Below are positions 18,244 through 28,913 of a stretch of DNA of 64,000 nt, one piece after another. Each line of letters opens with the position of its first letter. The stretch's first letter is position 1. Where the stretch lies: IMG/VR virus record IMGVR_UViG_3300043399_001092, positions 1-64,000 of that record. One strand, 5' to 3'. Below the pieces are notes generated by a model, which was not told where the DNA came from, ran no database searches, and was given only the letters and a program-made list of their open reading frames with translations. This DNA comes from a virus. The translations under genes were made by a program, and so were the position numbers.

Positions 18244-21200
18244 TAGAAACAGTTTTTGGTTACTTGATTGGTTTCCTCAAGGTTCTTGAGTATCGATCGA
18301 GCTTGATCAACATCAATAATCTTATTTGACTTCTTGTTTGATTCTGAAGGCTTTTCGGAAACTCCTATATAAACACTTGTTTTGTTGGCATGGTTTGTTA
18401 CATTGTTTAAATAAGAATTATTTACCGACTCTCCATCAAAAACTTTTTCTGCATCATTTCTTTGATTTGAATATATTAAAGGAATAGCTTCCAAAAATCT
18501 TTCTTTTGATTTTTCCGGTATTTCGTTGACATATATATTAAGCAGCAAAGACATTGTTGCTTGAGCCGATTTTTCTATATCCAGTAAATCTTTAGATTCA
18601 TTAATGCCAAAAGTGTTTCTGGTTTTTTGATCTACTGAAGAAAGTCTTATTTGAGTTACTCCAATAGAAGGATTTCTATCAATACCCAGCTCTATTGCTC
18701 CTAATTGAGCAATGTCGGTAACTCTTCCAAATTGACCTCTGAGTCCTCCATAACTACCAAAAGAAGACTCTTGCCCAAATATACCATAAGCAACTTTTGC
18801 AATTTGATTATAAACATCGTTTGAAACAGTCGGATACAGTTTCATTAACGCAGGTTTACTTTCAGACAATGTTTGCAAATACTCTTTTCCTTTTTCGTTT
18901 ACATTAGCCGCTTTAATTGTTATAGGTATTGGTTCGTAGTTAGTAATTGTTCTATTGACATCTTTATCACTTGACTTAAATCTAATTTCGCCATCTTCAA
19001 TTACAAATTCATTATGAGGATTATCTGGAAGAATATAGACAACGCCCTCTTCGGCAAAACCGCTTTCCCAAAGATTTTCTAAATCGTCCAAGTTAAAATT
19101 TAAACACCCGTTACTTAAACGATTATTTGAATAATCTTTATCCGAAATTGCAGTTCTTCTTGCCGCGTTTGTAACTTTATGAATAGCCATAGGTACTGCA
19201 ATACCTCTTTCATTCTTTAAATAAAAAGCTTTATCTCCATGATAAGTTCCTCTTTTACTAACTGTAAAAATACCGGCTCCTGTTTTTTTATTACCTTCCG
19301 TCCAATTTGTTTTTGAACTGTATCCTTTTTTAAGATAGCTTACTCCATCTTTTTGATAAGTGGCTTCGTTTGCAGAAACTTGTTTTCCGTTTTTGTCAAA
19401 AAAGATAGACTTTAAAACAGTTTGTTCGTCTCCAACGTTTTCTCCAACTCCTATTTCATAACTGGTTATCAAAGAATCTCCTTCATACAAATGAGCGATC
19501 CCTACAGACTTATCTACAATAATGTACTTGCCGGACTTGTTCTTTTGATAATTAGTAATTGCGTTTACGTTGCCAAGTTTATTTATTTCTTCTTGGTCAA
19601 GAAGTGTTTTTTCAAAAGACTTTAGATTTTCAATATTTGCGGTCCGGTATGTAAAAACATTTTCTCCAGAAGGAAACCTAAAGCTTCCCGCTGTAAATAA
19701 TGTAGAAATAATGAAAATATTAAGAAGCAAACTTTTTATTTTGGCTGCAACTTTTTGAAGCAGTGTTCTTTCTTTACCTTGTGATTTTTCTTTTAGCTGC
19801 CGCAAAACTTCTTTTTTTATAGCTTCTTTTACATCTTCTTTTTTAATATTTTCAGAATCAGAAATTTGTTGTATTTCAGATTCAGAAACGTTTTCTTCTA
19901 TAAGATTATCTATTCCGCTAACATCAACCTGTTCTTCTTTTTGATTAACGGGTTCAGCAGAAAGCCCTTCAGGTTGAGGTGCTACCGGCTGCTCTTCAAC
20001 ATCAAGGTCAGACAAAGGATCTATTTCATCCCGTTCCATCTTTTTTTCCTCTTCGCTTTTTTTCTTTATTACAAACTCCTCTTCTTCTTCTTGAGGTTCT
20101 GCACTTGGAGCAACACTTTTTGAAATAGCTGCTGCTGCATTTTGAGCATTGATGTTGTTCTCATCAACATCGTCCGGTATATCACCAGGCTCATCTTGTG
20201 ACTTACCTTCAGTTGAAGGTGCAGCTTCTGGTGCTGCCGGGGCAGCGGCCGGAGGAGTAGGTTTTGGTTGATTTTCTACTCTTTTTTTGTAAGCCTCTAC
20301 AAACTTTGCCTTTCTTTCATCTTTGTTTTTGTTCCATTCATTTTTAGATTCGTATGTAGAAATATTTGGATAAAAAGTGCCAATAAAATAAGTGTAATCT
20401 GTAAATGGAAAAAAACCATTTGGGTCATATAACTCAGTTGTTTCATCGTCGACAACAAGTGCCAAGTTGTCATTATACACTCTTATTAAAGGTCTATTTT
20501 TTTCAATGAAAAATACATTAATGTAAAATGTTACTGTATTACCCCCCGCGTTTATTTCAAACTTTAAGCCTTCAAAATTATCTCCATCTTTAATGTTTTC
20601 AATTTCTTGTTGACTAAAGCCAAATCTTTTTAATAAAAATTTTACACTATTAAGATTTTTCAAAGCCTTTTCAGAGTATTCTTTAAAATATTCATCTCCG
20701 TATTTTTCAGAAGTTTTAGCCTGTTCATTATTAACCGATTGTTCATTTTGACTACCTGTGACAGTAGATGTAGAAACAGGCGGTGTTGTGGGCGAAGACT
20801 GACTTGAAGTTTCAGTTTTTTTAGATGACTTTCTTTTGTTTGCTCTTTCTTTAATTACGCTGGTTAAGTTGGAAGGATCAATGACTAAGTTAGATTGAAC
20901 AAAAGGCTTGTCTTTCTGAATACGAGCTTCCAAGACATCGTCAAGAAGTTGTTTCGAATAGTTAACGTCTTTACGCAACTTGATTATTCCTTTTTCAAGA
21001 AAAGGAATATCTACGTTTTTACCAAGAAGTTTTTTGTTTACATAGAAATACCTCTTTTGTAAATGCTCCTTAAAGTTCTCAACCGCTTTCTTTTCTACCT
21101 CGGTTCTTTCCTTTTCTGGTTTGCGAAGTACCTCTGCGGATATACTGGAGGGTTTCTTATTAGCACCCTCCTTGTAATAAATAGTATCTCCCTTTTTGTA

Positions 21201-24200
21201 CAGCTCAAATACGTTAGAAGAACGCTTACCAACATTGATCAGTGTTGCAAGAAGTTCGGCAACCGGAACTTTTTCTATCTGCGTTTCTTCGGTTGACATT
21301 AAGTACATAACCGTTTCCGCCTCTTTTTCTGTCAACGTTCGTTGATGAAGAATAAGCGGAGGTGCGTTCTGAACAACGTAGTAAGGAGTGCCGGGTTTCA
21401 TCTTGTATATTCTTCCGCCGACACTAACTTCACCTTCAGAAACTCCAAGGTTCTGTAAGTAAAACTCCTTGTTTTTATCGTTTTGATACCAAGCAAAAAT
21501 ATCCTTTACTCGATACCCTTTGCCTCCTTTTACACGATTATAGTGCTTTGATCCTATTGGATTATTTGCATCAAGAGATAGTACAAACTCTCCCTCGGCA
21601 GTTATTTTTTCTGTGATGGCATCTATGAAATCCGTATAGTTTTCAATAGCCTTTTGCAGCTCCTCTCCCTTAAGACCAATTTTGCTTTCAAGGTTCTTCG
21701 TAGAACGAAATGAAGTAAAAGCAATCTTGTTGCTACCAAGACCTCTGAACAGTTTACCGGTTTCTTTATTTCTGATGAACACATAAACACCTGTCATCTT
21801 TTCTTCTTCAGAAATAACAGCACCTCTTTTTCTATCAAAGTCAATGGAGCTATCAATAGCTTCCTTCATTTCATCTGTGGCAGTAGCATAGGTTACAGCA
21901 ACATAATTGTTTGCACCCAAGTGACTCTGCATATCACCCTTGTTCTTTTTTGCAGCCGAGTTTACATAATCAAACCAAGCTTTGGAATAAAGGTTAGGAT
22001 TCCTTACCAGGTTTCCATCCTTATCCCGTTTATCAACAGCTCTTCCATTGACCGTATCAAACTCAACGTCTCTACCAGTAAGCAAAAACGGATTGGTCGG
22101 TCTTGAGAACAAGTTGCTTACAATTTCTTCATCGGCTTCTTTGGTAACTTCATCCTGTTCTTCCTCTTCGGCAAACTTATACATTTCTTCTTTAGCTGCA
22201 TACAAAGACTCAAGTCTTATTTTAGTAAGAATCTCGTTGTGCCTTTTGATTCTACCAAAGAGTTCACCAAAGGCAACAGCCTCTTCTTTTTTCAGCTCGT
22301 TTATCTCTTTGGCAATAGCATCAAATTTTTCTTGAGCTTCCTTTTGTAGTCTTTTGTAGTAAGTTGACTTTCCGATTGCAGAACTCCTTTCCGCTTGAAG
22401 ATCCCAAAGTTCTCCAACTTGTTCTTTGGTCCTTTCTTTGGGAGCAATAGAACGAAGTTCATTCAACCGCTGATTTATTTCCTCAACTCGCTTGGTTATC
22501 TCATCAACATTGTTGATAATGGATTTCAATCGATCACCTTGTTCAGTAAGCTGTTTTTCAAGATCCTCCAGTTTACCTAAGGCATCGGTAAATATGTTGT
22601 AGTACTCTTGGTTTTCAAGAAGTATGTTTTGGTAAGTTATGTTTTTATTTATCTCAAGAGCCAACAGTTTCTTTATAGTATTTATTTTATTAACCTGGTC
22701 GTCCTCTACATTCATTGCTTCTCTTACTAAAGAAAGCATTAGTCGCTCTTGTTCTTCAGAAAGCTGTTTCTCGGCTTCTTGCTCCAAGCCTATTTCCAAA
22801 GCTTCTAATCGTTCTCGATACTTTTTTAGGAAGTTCAGCTCTCTTTCAGCTTGACCAAAGGATGACTTAAGAGTTCTCAGACTCTTGTTGTCTTCTTTTA
22901 TTTCACTCAAAGCCTTATTGTAGGACTCGTATAAATCAGCCGCCGCTTTCCTTGCTTCAGAAAGTTTGTTTAGAATACGCTCTATCTTAGTGTTAGCCTT
23001 ATCTATTCGAGTTTCTTTATTCCGGGCAGTAAGATCATCCTCAAGCGTTTTCAAATCTTCGTTTGCTTTTTTAAGGCTATTCTCGATTTTTTGAATAGCC
23101 TCTTCTTTTCTGGACTTCTCTTTTTCAAATTTCTTTGTAAGAGCGTCAGTTGCCTTTTGAGCTTTATTAAGACTTAACTCAAGAGCATTCAGATTATCCT
23201 GTCTTTGCTCAATTTCGTTGTCTAACCTTATCATCATTTCTTTTCTCATCAGCTCCGCTTCACCCCTTATACGATCTTCTTTTAGCTTCTTAGACTCTTC
23301 CCTATCATAGATAGTAAAAGCATCAGGTCTCCTTTTAAACACCACCTCTATCGTTTCTGGTGACGTTTCAAAGTCCTCTATGTTCTTTCGAACAACGGTT
23401 TCTTTTCCTTTTGAGTCCTTTTCTTTGTAGAGAAGCGGTATTTGTTTTACAGACTTAGTGGCCGGATCCCAATTAAAAACGGCTGTCTTCCCTTCGTCTG
23501 TAAAGTACAGCTTACCATCTTTTCTCCAAAGAAGAAAGCGAACATCGTTGAAGTCAACATGAACTTCGTCAAAGTCTTCTTTGTAATCAATACCCTTTTT
23601 GTCAAACAACTTGTTGAGGTATTCTGGATCATCAACCGCTTGTCTAAGACGTTCCTCCTCAGACATCCCATATTTACCCTCGTTGTTCTTAAAGTCGTTG
23701 AACTCTTTCAACAACTTGTTGTTGTCAAACAGCTCATTGTAGCTTTTAACCGTTTCCTTGTACATATCGTCCAAGTGCTTCTTCCGATCTTTCTTTTCGG
23801 AAAGCTCTTGTTCCAGTTGAGGATTTACCCGGTTAGCTTCTTTGTTGCGCTCTACTTCAGCTTCGGTCCTTTTAATCTCATCATCAATGTTCTTGAGCGC
23901 ATTGTCATAGTAGTCCATTTGTGCACCGACATTCATCTTGTCGGCCATCACCAAATGCCGGAACATCATCTTCTCATCTGCTGTTCCGGGTTCTTCATCC
24001 AAGAAAGACGTCGTACTATGATTGGTATTTTCGATAATCCGCCGTTGCTTGGATAGTCTTTCAACCTTATCTATAAGGCGCATCTTCTCTTGAGTAAGAA
24101 AGAAGTTGTCCGCCTTTGTATTCTCACTGTACATCTTTTCCACAATCTGATCGACGTGAGCTTTGAATATCTCTACGCCACCTTCAGTGCTGATGTACGG

Positions 24201-26132
24201 GGAAAGTAAGAACGCCTCCCGGTTGTTCTTTACACCCTCCAAATGAACTCTCTCTTCTTGGGTGATAGTACCGTTTGCTTCTTTTTCAGAAAGAAAAGCT
24301 TCAGCCAAAGCGTTCATCGACATCATCTTTGTCAACTCTTCACTTGCTCCGGCTACCGCTTTTATTTTTTCTTGGTCCAGTACATACTGACCGTTTTCAT
24401 CAAACTCAAAGTTTCCATTCTCGTCCTTCTTCAGCAGTTCACCATAAGGAATAGTGTTGGCCTTTACCATTTCAGTAAAGTAGTTCACCATACCCTTTGA
24501 AGGAGCTTTCTCTTTCCTCCCGGTAATACGATCAAGGGTTCTCCCGGCAAACTCACTACCAAGAAACTTACCTCTCTTTTGAGTACCAGGAGAACCGAAC
24601 AGTGCCTCCTCTTCAGCCCTCAAATCTCCTCCAGTGCCTATTGCAGAAGCACCACCTCCAAGTATACCGCCCAAGGCAACTGCTTCGTAGAACTCACGAG
24701 AGGACTCCGTAGATTCAAGTTCAGTTAAGTTCTGCAAATACTTCTCTCCAACAGCAAACAAGTTACCCGGAATGTTCCAAGGGTTGTTCAGTTCGCCTTT
24801 CATAGCAGATTCTGTAAAGTACTGCTCTGTAGAAGTTTGCATACCTTCTTGAAAACCTTCAGAAATACCATTAATGGCAGCGTTCTTAGCGTAGATACCC
24901 AAGTTTTCCTTAAGGGTTCGTTTGGCAATACCTTTGGATGTACGTTCACCCTCACGTATTACGGTTGCCGCTAAATCATCGGCTGCTCCCCTTGCTACTC
25001 CTTCAGCAGTACCTTCAGCAACTTCTCCGGCGGCCCTCTGTTCAAGTTCTACACCCACTTGTTCAGCCGCTTCACCAACCGCTGCTCTTTCAACACCTTC
25101 AGCAGCTACACCCTCTGCAACACCTTCTACAGCTTCTTTAGCTGCACCTTTAGCTCCGGCCGTTACCGGTGCATCATCAAAGAACTTTAGTCCAGACATC
25201 CGTCTGGATATATTAGCCTGGGTGTCAAAACCTCTAAAAACGTATTTCTCCATTATGGTATTGGACAAGGCCAATATACCCACGTTAGCACTAAATACGT
25301 TTGAGGCTGCGTTACCGGCTATCTTGTTTGCATCTTCCTCGGAGTAACCTTTATTGATCAACTCCTGTCTAAGGTTCATGTACGTGTTGTTGGCCTCGGC
25401 AGAAGATTCAATGATTGTATTAGCAAATACGTTCATTATACTCTGTGCCCTATTAGCGGCCACTTGACTCTGACTGATGGTTTGCATCGTCCGAGCAAAT
25501 TTACCCAGTCCAGAAGTCGATAGACGAGATCCTGCGGCCAACATTTCAGCAGCTTGGGTAGTACCACCCAGTGCTTCTGCTCCCCGAGCAAGTGCTCCGG
25601 CAGTACCGGTAAGAAGTCTTCCGGCTTTTACGGTGTTCATTAAGAAACCGCCACCCATCATCCCTACCATGAAACCAATACCATCGGCACCGGTAGTACC
25701 CCACCAAGCCGAATCTGTTAGCTTACCTATGATACCACCTTCCTGTACGGCCGTGGAAACATAAGTAGGAAGGTACTCTTGGTTGATGTTGTTCATACCC
25801 TCTTGAATAGAGGATATCCAAGCGTTGTCCCAACCGTTACCGGTCATACCGGTACCCGCCGCAACCAGGTATCCGGGTGTGGATAGTACTTCTGCAACAG
25901 CTCTGGTTGCAACACGACCAACACCTTTAAGCAAATTACCTACCGCACTTTGGCTTTCGTAAGCTAATTGATTAAGGGTTTCTTGATCGTACGGAAGTGG
26001 ATTTGTTGTACCAAGATACTCCTGTATCTCCTTATAGTTTTCGGGAGCTACTGATTCAGCAATACCAGAAGCTTTGTAATAAGAAGATTGTACAGGTGTA
26101 CCAGTACCGTAAATATTATCATCACCAGGCAT
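18243..26132 (-). CDS. Giant ejection protein with L,D-transpeptidase and lysozyme-like domains
   Basis: 2629 residues. From the N terminus: glycine-rich hydrophobic stretches (IGFMVGMMGGGFLMN, ~150-165), an Ala/Glu/Gly/Val low-complexity repeat (~325-395), very long coiled coils (~680-1370), a mixed region, and a Pro/Glu-rich linker (~1950-2060). A transmembrane helix (LLLNIFIISTLF, ~2135) follows. Then comes a YkuD domain (start ~2200) with His2318 and the NRLSNGCLNFN motif (Cys2343). Last is a transglycosylase-like domain with the GQESSFG motif (Glu2455) and an IGVTQIRL strand. It is probably an injected protein that opens peptidoglycan and forms a conduit across the envelope, comparable in role to T7 gp16. 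The domain calls are good; the ejection role is inferred from size and context. Confidence 0.82.
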   Translation of the reverse strand: MPGDDNIYGTGTPVQSSYYKASGIAESVAPENYKEIQEYLGTTNPLPYDQETLNQLAYESQSAVGNLLKGVGRVATRAVAEVLSTPGYLVAAGTGMTGNGWDNAWISSIQEGMNNINQEYLPTYVSTAVQEGGIIGKLTDSAWWGTTGADGIGFMVGMMGGGFLMNTVKAGRLLTGTAGALARGAEALGGTTQAAEMLAAGSRLSTSGLGKFARTMQTISQSQVAANRAQSIMNVFANTIIESSAEANNTYMNLRQELINKGYSEEDANKIAGNAASNVFSANVGILALSNTIMEKYVFRGFDTQANISRRMSGLKFFDDAPVTAGAKGAAKEAVEGVAEGVAAEGVERAAVGEAAEQVGVELEQRAAGEVAEGTAEGVARGAADDLAATVIREGERTSKGIAKRTLKENLGIYAKNAAINGISEGFQEGMQTSTEQYFTESAMKGELNNPWNIPGNLFAVGEKYLQNLTELESTESSREFYEAVALGGILGGGASAIGTGGDLRAEEEALFGSPGTQKRGKFLGSEFAGRTLDRITGRKEKAPSKGMVNYFTEMVKANTIPYGELLKKDENGNFEFDENGQYVLDQEKIKAVAGASEELTKMMSMNALAEAFLSEKEANGTITQEERVHLEGVKNNREAFLLSPYISTEGGVEIFKAHVDQIVEKMYSENTKADNFFLTQEKMRLIDKVERLSKQRRIIENTNHSTTSFLDEEPGTADEKMMFRHLVMADKMNVGAQMDYYDNALKNIDDEIKRTEAEVERNKEANRVNPQLEQELSEKKDRKKHLDDMYKETVKSYNELFDNNKLLKEFNDFKNNEGKYGMSEEERLRQAVDDPEYLNKLFDKKGIDYKEDFDEVHVDFNDVRFLLWRKDGKLYFTDEGKTAVFNWDPATKSVKQIPLLYKEKDSKGKETVVRKNIEDFETSPETIEVVFKRRPDAFTIYDREESKKLKEDRIRGEAELMRKEMMIRLDNEIEQRQDNLNALELSLNKAQKATDALTKKFEKEKSRKEEAIQKIENSLKKANEDLKTLEDDLTARNKETRIDKANTKIERILNKLSEARKAAADLYESYNKALSEIKEDNKSLRTLKSSFGQAERELNFLKKYRERLEALEIGLEQEAEKQLSEEQERLMLSLVREAMNVEDDQVNKINTIKKLLALEINKNITYQNILLENQEYYNIFTDALGKLEDLEKQLTEQGDRLKSIINNVDEITKRVEEINQRLNELRSIAPKERTKEQVGELWDLQAERSSAIGKSTYYKRLQKEAQEKFDAIAKEINELKKEEAVAFGELFGRIKRHNEILTKIRLESLYAAKEEMYKFAEEEEQDEVTKEADEEIVSNLFSRPTNPFLLTGRDVEFDTVNGRAVDKRDKDGNLVRNPNLYSKAWFDYVNSAAKKNKGDMQSHLGANNYVAVTYATATDEMKEAIDSSIDFDRKRGAVISEEEKMTGVYVFIRNKETGKLFRGLGSNKIAFTSFRSTKNLESKIGLKGEELQKAIENYTDFIDAITEKITAEGEFVLSLDANNPIGSKHYNRVKGGKGYRVKDIFAWYQNDKNKEFYLQNLGVSEGEVSVGGRIYKMKPGTPYYVVQNAPPLILHQRTLTEKEAETVMYLMSTEETQIEKVPVAELLATLINVGKRSSNVFELYKKGDTIYYKEGANKKPSSISAEVLRKPEKERTEVEKKAVENFKEHLQKRYFYVNKKLLGKNVDIPFLEKGIIKLRKDVNYSKQLLDDVLEARIQKDKPFVQSNLVIDPSNLTSVIKERANKRKSSKKTETSSQSSPTTPPVSTSTVTGSQNEQSVNNEQAKTSEKYGDEYFKEYSEKALKNLNSVKFLLKRFGFSQQEIENIKDGDNFEGLKFEINAGGNTVTFYINVFFIEKNRPLIRVYNDNLALVVDDETTELYDPNGFFPFTDYTYFIGTFYPNISTYESKNEWNKNKDERKAKFVEAYKKRVENQPKPTPPAAAPAAPEAAPSTEGKSQDEPGDIPDDVDENNINAQNAAAAISKSVAPSAEPQEEEEEFVIKKKSEEEKKMERDEIDPLSDLDVEEQPVAPQPEGLSAEPVNQKEEQVDVSGIDNLIEENVSESEIQQISDSENIKKEDVKEAIKKEVLRQLKEKSQGKERTLLQKVAAKIKSLLLNIFIISTLFTAGSFRFPSGENVFTYRTANIENLKSFEKTLLDQEEINKLGNVNAITNYQKNKSGKYIIVDKSVGIAHLYEGDSLITSYEIGVGENVGDEQTVLKSIFFDKNGKQVSANEATYQKDGVSYLKKGYSSKTNWTEGNKKTGAGIFTVSKRGTYHGDKAFYLKNERGIAVPMAIHKVTNAARRTAISDKDYSNNRLSNGCLNFNLDDLENLWESGFAEEGVVYILPDNPHNEFVIEDGEIRFKSSDKDVNRTITNYEPIPITIKAANVNEKGKEYLQTLSESKPALMKLYPTVSNDVYNQIAKVAYGIFGQESSFGSYGGLRGQFGRVTDIAQLGAIELGIDRNPSIGVTQIRLSSVDQKTRNTFGINESKDLLDIEKSAQATMSLLLNIYVNEIPEKSKERFLEAIPLIYSNQRNDAEKVFDGESVNNSYLNNVTNHANKTSVYIGVSEKPSESNKKSNKIIDVDQARSILKNLEETNQVTKNCF

Positions 26133-26135
26133 AGA

Positions 26136-28880
26136 TTATTTTTTTGGATTTACTGTAGCAGGTTTTCTTTTAATGTCCGAATATCTGTCTAACGATATTC
26201 TTACCTGTTCCACATATTCAGGCTTCATCATTGCATAACCCATGTAGGATTGAGTTGCTTCAATATTGTCATATCGAGAATTTTCTATGGTCACATATTT
26301 AGCACCATCCCATTTTTTGGCAACATAAGTAGTTTTACCAGATGGACCTTTTTCGGCAAAAAGCTTCCAATTAAATTTGATAAGATTTCCGCTTGCATCG
26401 GGAACTGTTTGACTAAAAGTAGAAAGTTCTTTTTGTCCTCTTTCTTTTAAACCCTTTGATTTTTGACTTGCTGTATTTTGCATAACCAACGGTTTTCCGG
26501 TTTGATAATAAAATGCAAGTCGTCCTGCATTAAACTTATCATCATCTGTTGCCACATAAGTTCGATTTTGATGAATATCCTGAAAAAACGGCTGTATGAA
26601 TCCTTGCAATCCTCCTTGATGAGTAACTGTAAGTTCACTCAAAGGAACATAAACAGGTTTGTCAAGTTTTATTTCTCCTCCATCCTTTGCAAAAAGTTTT
26701 ATACCAACAACCGGAACACCTCCGCTACCTATACCAATATCGTTTACAACAACATTAACGGTACCTCCTTCTATTTCATCGGCATAATTAGAAAGTGTTT
26801 TGTTTCCGGTTATCATAGACCTGTTAATTCTAAAGTGTTCTTCGAGCACACCAAAACTTTCGGCCAATTCTCCTTTTACAGCAGTAGTGGTTATTATCTT
26901 TTGCATTGGAGAAGCCGCTTCTGGTTTTTTACTTATTGTAGCAGCAACTGCATCCCGGTGAGCTTTTTGATAATCGGTTAAGCTGTTGTAATCATCAGCA
27001 AAAAGAACTTCTGCGTCTGCTTTAGACATTACGTACTTTTCACCGTTAACGTTGTAAGAAAGTACGTTTTTATAATAATCAGGTGCTTTTTGATCACTAA
27101 CATTGCCTATTGACCTATAAGTAGTATATGAACTTGATGTTTGAAGATTAAAAGGTTTTGCAGACGAATGTCCGATAGTTTCATTAAATGAAAAATCTTT
27201 ATCCAAATTAATAACCGCCTTTTCCTCATAAGCAGCTCTGTAATTTTCTGCTTCTGCTCGGGCATCTTTCATGTCATTGTAAGCTGTTTGATACACGTTG
27301 CTTTTTAAATCATCAAATAACGTATTAAGATTAGTGCTATTCAAAACAGCATCTGGAACACCTTGTTGTTTCAATTTTGCTCTTAACTCATCTGGGGTTT
27401 TTGCATCTTGAGATTTCATAATAGCGTCTCCCAAAAAGTCAATTTGAGACTGTTGGGTTTTATATCCATTTTTAGCTAATGCTGCACTTGCAGCAACTGC
27501 TGTTCTTGGGTCTGTTGATATATAACTAAAATTTAATTTTGAGAAAGAATCTTCGGCATTTTTTAAACTTGCATCAAGCCCTTTCATTTGTTCAGCCGCG
27601 TTTTCTGGATCGGGTTCAATATCTGTACCTCCCCAAAAAGTACCTATTTCGGGAAGTTTTGAATAGCTTTCTTTAAGATCTATTAAAGCTGCGTCCCATC
27701 CATACCTCTTTTGGGCAAGATAAAAAGCGTCCCAGTTTTCAGCATATCCTCTTTCTTTTCCAAGAAGTCCTTTTGAAATATTTGTCATTCTTTCAGTATT
27801 GCTATAATCTAAATATTGTCCGAGATCAGTAAACTCGTTAAATCTACCTTCTCTAAAATTACTTAATCCGATATTTATTAGTTTGTTTATATCACCCTTA
27901 GCATTAATTCTTTCGTTTTCAGGAATAAATCCTTGAGAATCTAAAATTGCATAAACCAACTTTGTTTCATCTTCAGAGGGCTGCTGTTGATTATTTATTT
28001 TAGTTCTGTAATTAACAACAGCATTGTCTAACTTCTTAAGATCTCTTATTTTATCATTTGCGTTGGCAAGTAATTCCTCTGGTTCAACTGCTAACGATTG
28101 AGCGGTAGTAAATTTTCTTGCCGCTAACTGTTGTGCAAACTGAGGGGAGTTTAAGAAATTGGTTATTTCTCGTTGTCTTTCAGGACTGACACTTTTACCC
28201 CATCGTTTTACTTCATACTCTCCATTTGGACCAATACCTACTTCTTGAACAGTACCTTCTTCAAAACCCATAGATTTGGTGTACTCGTTAAGAGTTTTTT
28301 GTACATCTAAAAACGGATAAATATTTGCTTTACCAATATACTTTCCTCGTTCTCCAGGCTTTAACTGACCAACCTGTTTTCTGTATCTGGACATTGCATA
28401 AGGAAGGTTTTCAGCACTATACTGAATATCTTTACTTGCCGCTTCATTGATGGCTGCCAAGTTAGCCGTGTGTTCCTCAAGCCGTTTTTCCATAGTTTCA
28501 GCAGCTCCGCCAGGTGCCCAGTCTTTGTTTATATCCCTTTGCGCTTCCAACATTAAACGAGTGTATTCTTTCTTGTCACCTTTCAAGGCAGCTTCCGTAA
28601 GTTTACTTTTCCAATCTTCTATTTTTTGGACGTATGCTTCTTTTGCTTCTGTGTCACCAAAAACACCAGGTACCCATTCGCCAGTTATTGGGTCTCTTTC
28701 TTTATACTCCTGCGTCTCAATATGCCGAGGCATTTTAGCCAACAGCGCATCCATTGCTTCATCTTCCTTTTGTTTCTTATCCAATACTCCTGCCCACATT
28801 TGCATGTTCGGAGTAAAGAACTCCGGCATGTATCGGTCAAAGGAATAGTCGTACTGTCTTGGTTTATCGAACCGGTTCAT
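26136..28880 (-). CDS. Helical virion protein, probable cargo or tail-internal
   Basis: 914 residues; begins MNRFDKPRQYDYSF. The first ~200 residues are charged helices (KKQKEDEAMDALLAKM, KLTEAALKGDKKEYTRLM); the C-terminal third is more beta-like. No signal peptide or transmembrane helix. It lies between the peptidoglycan-active ejection protein and the low-complexity 1143-residue protein, the place where crAss-like phages encode proteins packed in the capsid or tail barrel. No enzymatic motif was recognised. Most likely a structural or ejected protein. Confidence 0.7.
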   Translation of the reverse strand: MNRFDKPRQYDYSFDRYMPEFFTPNMQMWAGVLDKKQKEDEAMDALLAKMPRHIETQEYKERDPITGEWVPGVFGDTEAKEAYVQKIEDWKSKLTEAALKGDKKEYTRLMLEAQRDINKDWAPGGAAETMEKRLEEHTANLAAINEAASKDIQYSAENLPYAMSRYRKQVGQLKPGERGKYIGKANIYPFLDVQKTLNEYTKSMGFEEGTVQEVGIGPNGEYEVKRWGKSVSPERQREITNFLNSPQFAQQLAARKFTTAQSLAVEPEELLANANDKIRDLKKLDNAVVNYRTKINNQQQPSEDETKLVYAILDSQGFIPENERINAKGDINKLINIGLSNFREGRFNEFTDLGQYLDYSNTERMTNISKGLLGKERGYAENWDAFYLAQKRYGWDAALIDLKESYSKLPEIGTFWGGTDIEPDPENAAEQMKGLDASLKNAEDSFSKLNFSYISTDPRTAVAASAALAKNGYKTQQSQIDFLGDAIMKSQDAKTPDELRAKLKQQGVPDAVLNSTNLNTLFDDLKSNVYQTAYNDMKDARAEAENYRAAYEEKAVINLDKDFSFNETIGHSSAKPFNLQTSSSYTTYRSIGNVSDQKAPDYYKNVLSYNVNGEKYVMSKADAEVLFADDYNSLTDYQKAHRDAVAATISKKPEAASPMQKIITTTAVKGELAESFGVLEEHFRINRSMITGNKTLSNYADEIEGGTVNVVVNDIGIGSGGVPVVGIKLFAKDGGEIKLDKPVYVPLSELTVTHQGGLQGFIQPFFQDIHQNRTYVATDDDKFNAGRLAFYYQTGKPLVMQNTASQKSKGLKERGQKELSTFSQTVPDASGNLIKFNWKLFAEKGPSGKTTYVAKKWDGAKYVTIENSRYDNIEATQSYMGYAMMKPEYVEQVRISLDRYSDIKRKPATVNPKK

Positions 28881-28913
28881 GTTGTTGATTTATTAGATTG
28901 TGATGTTGTTTAA

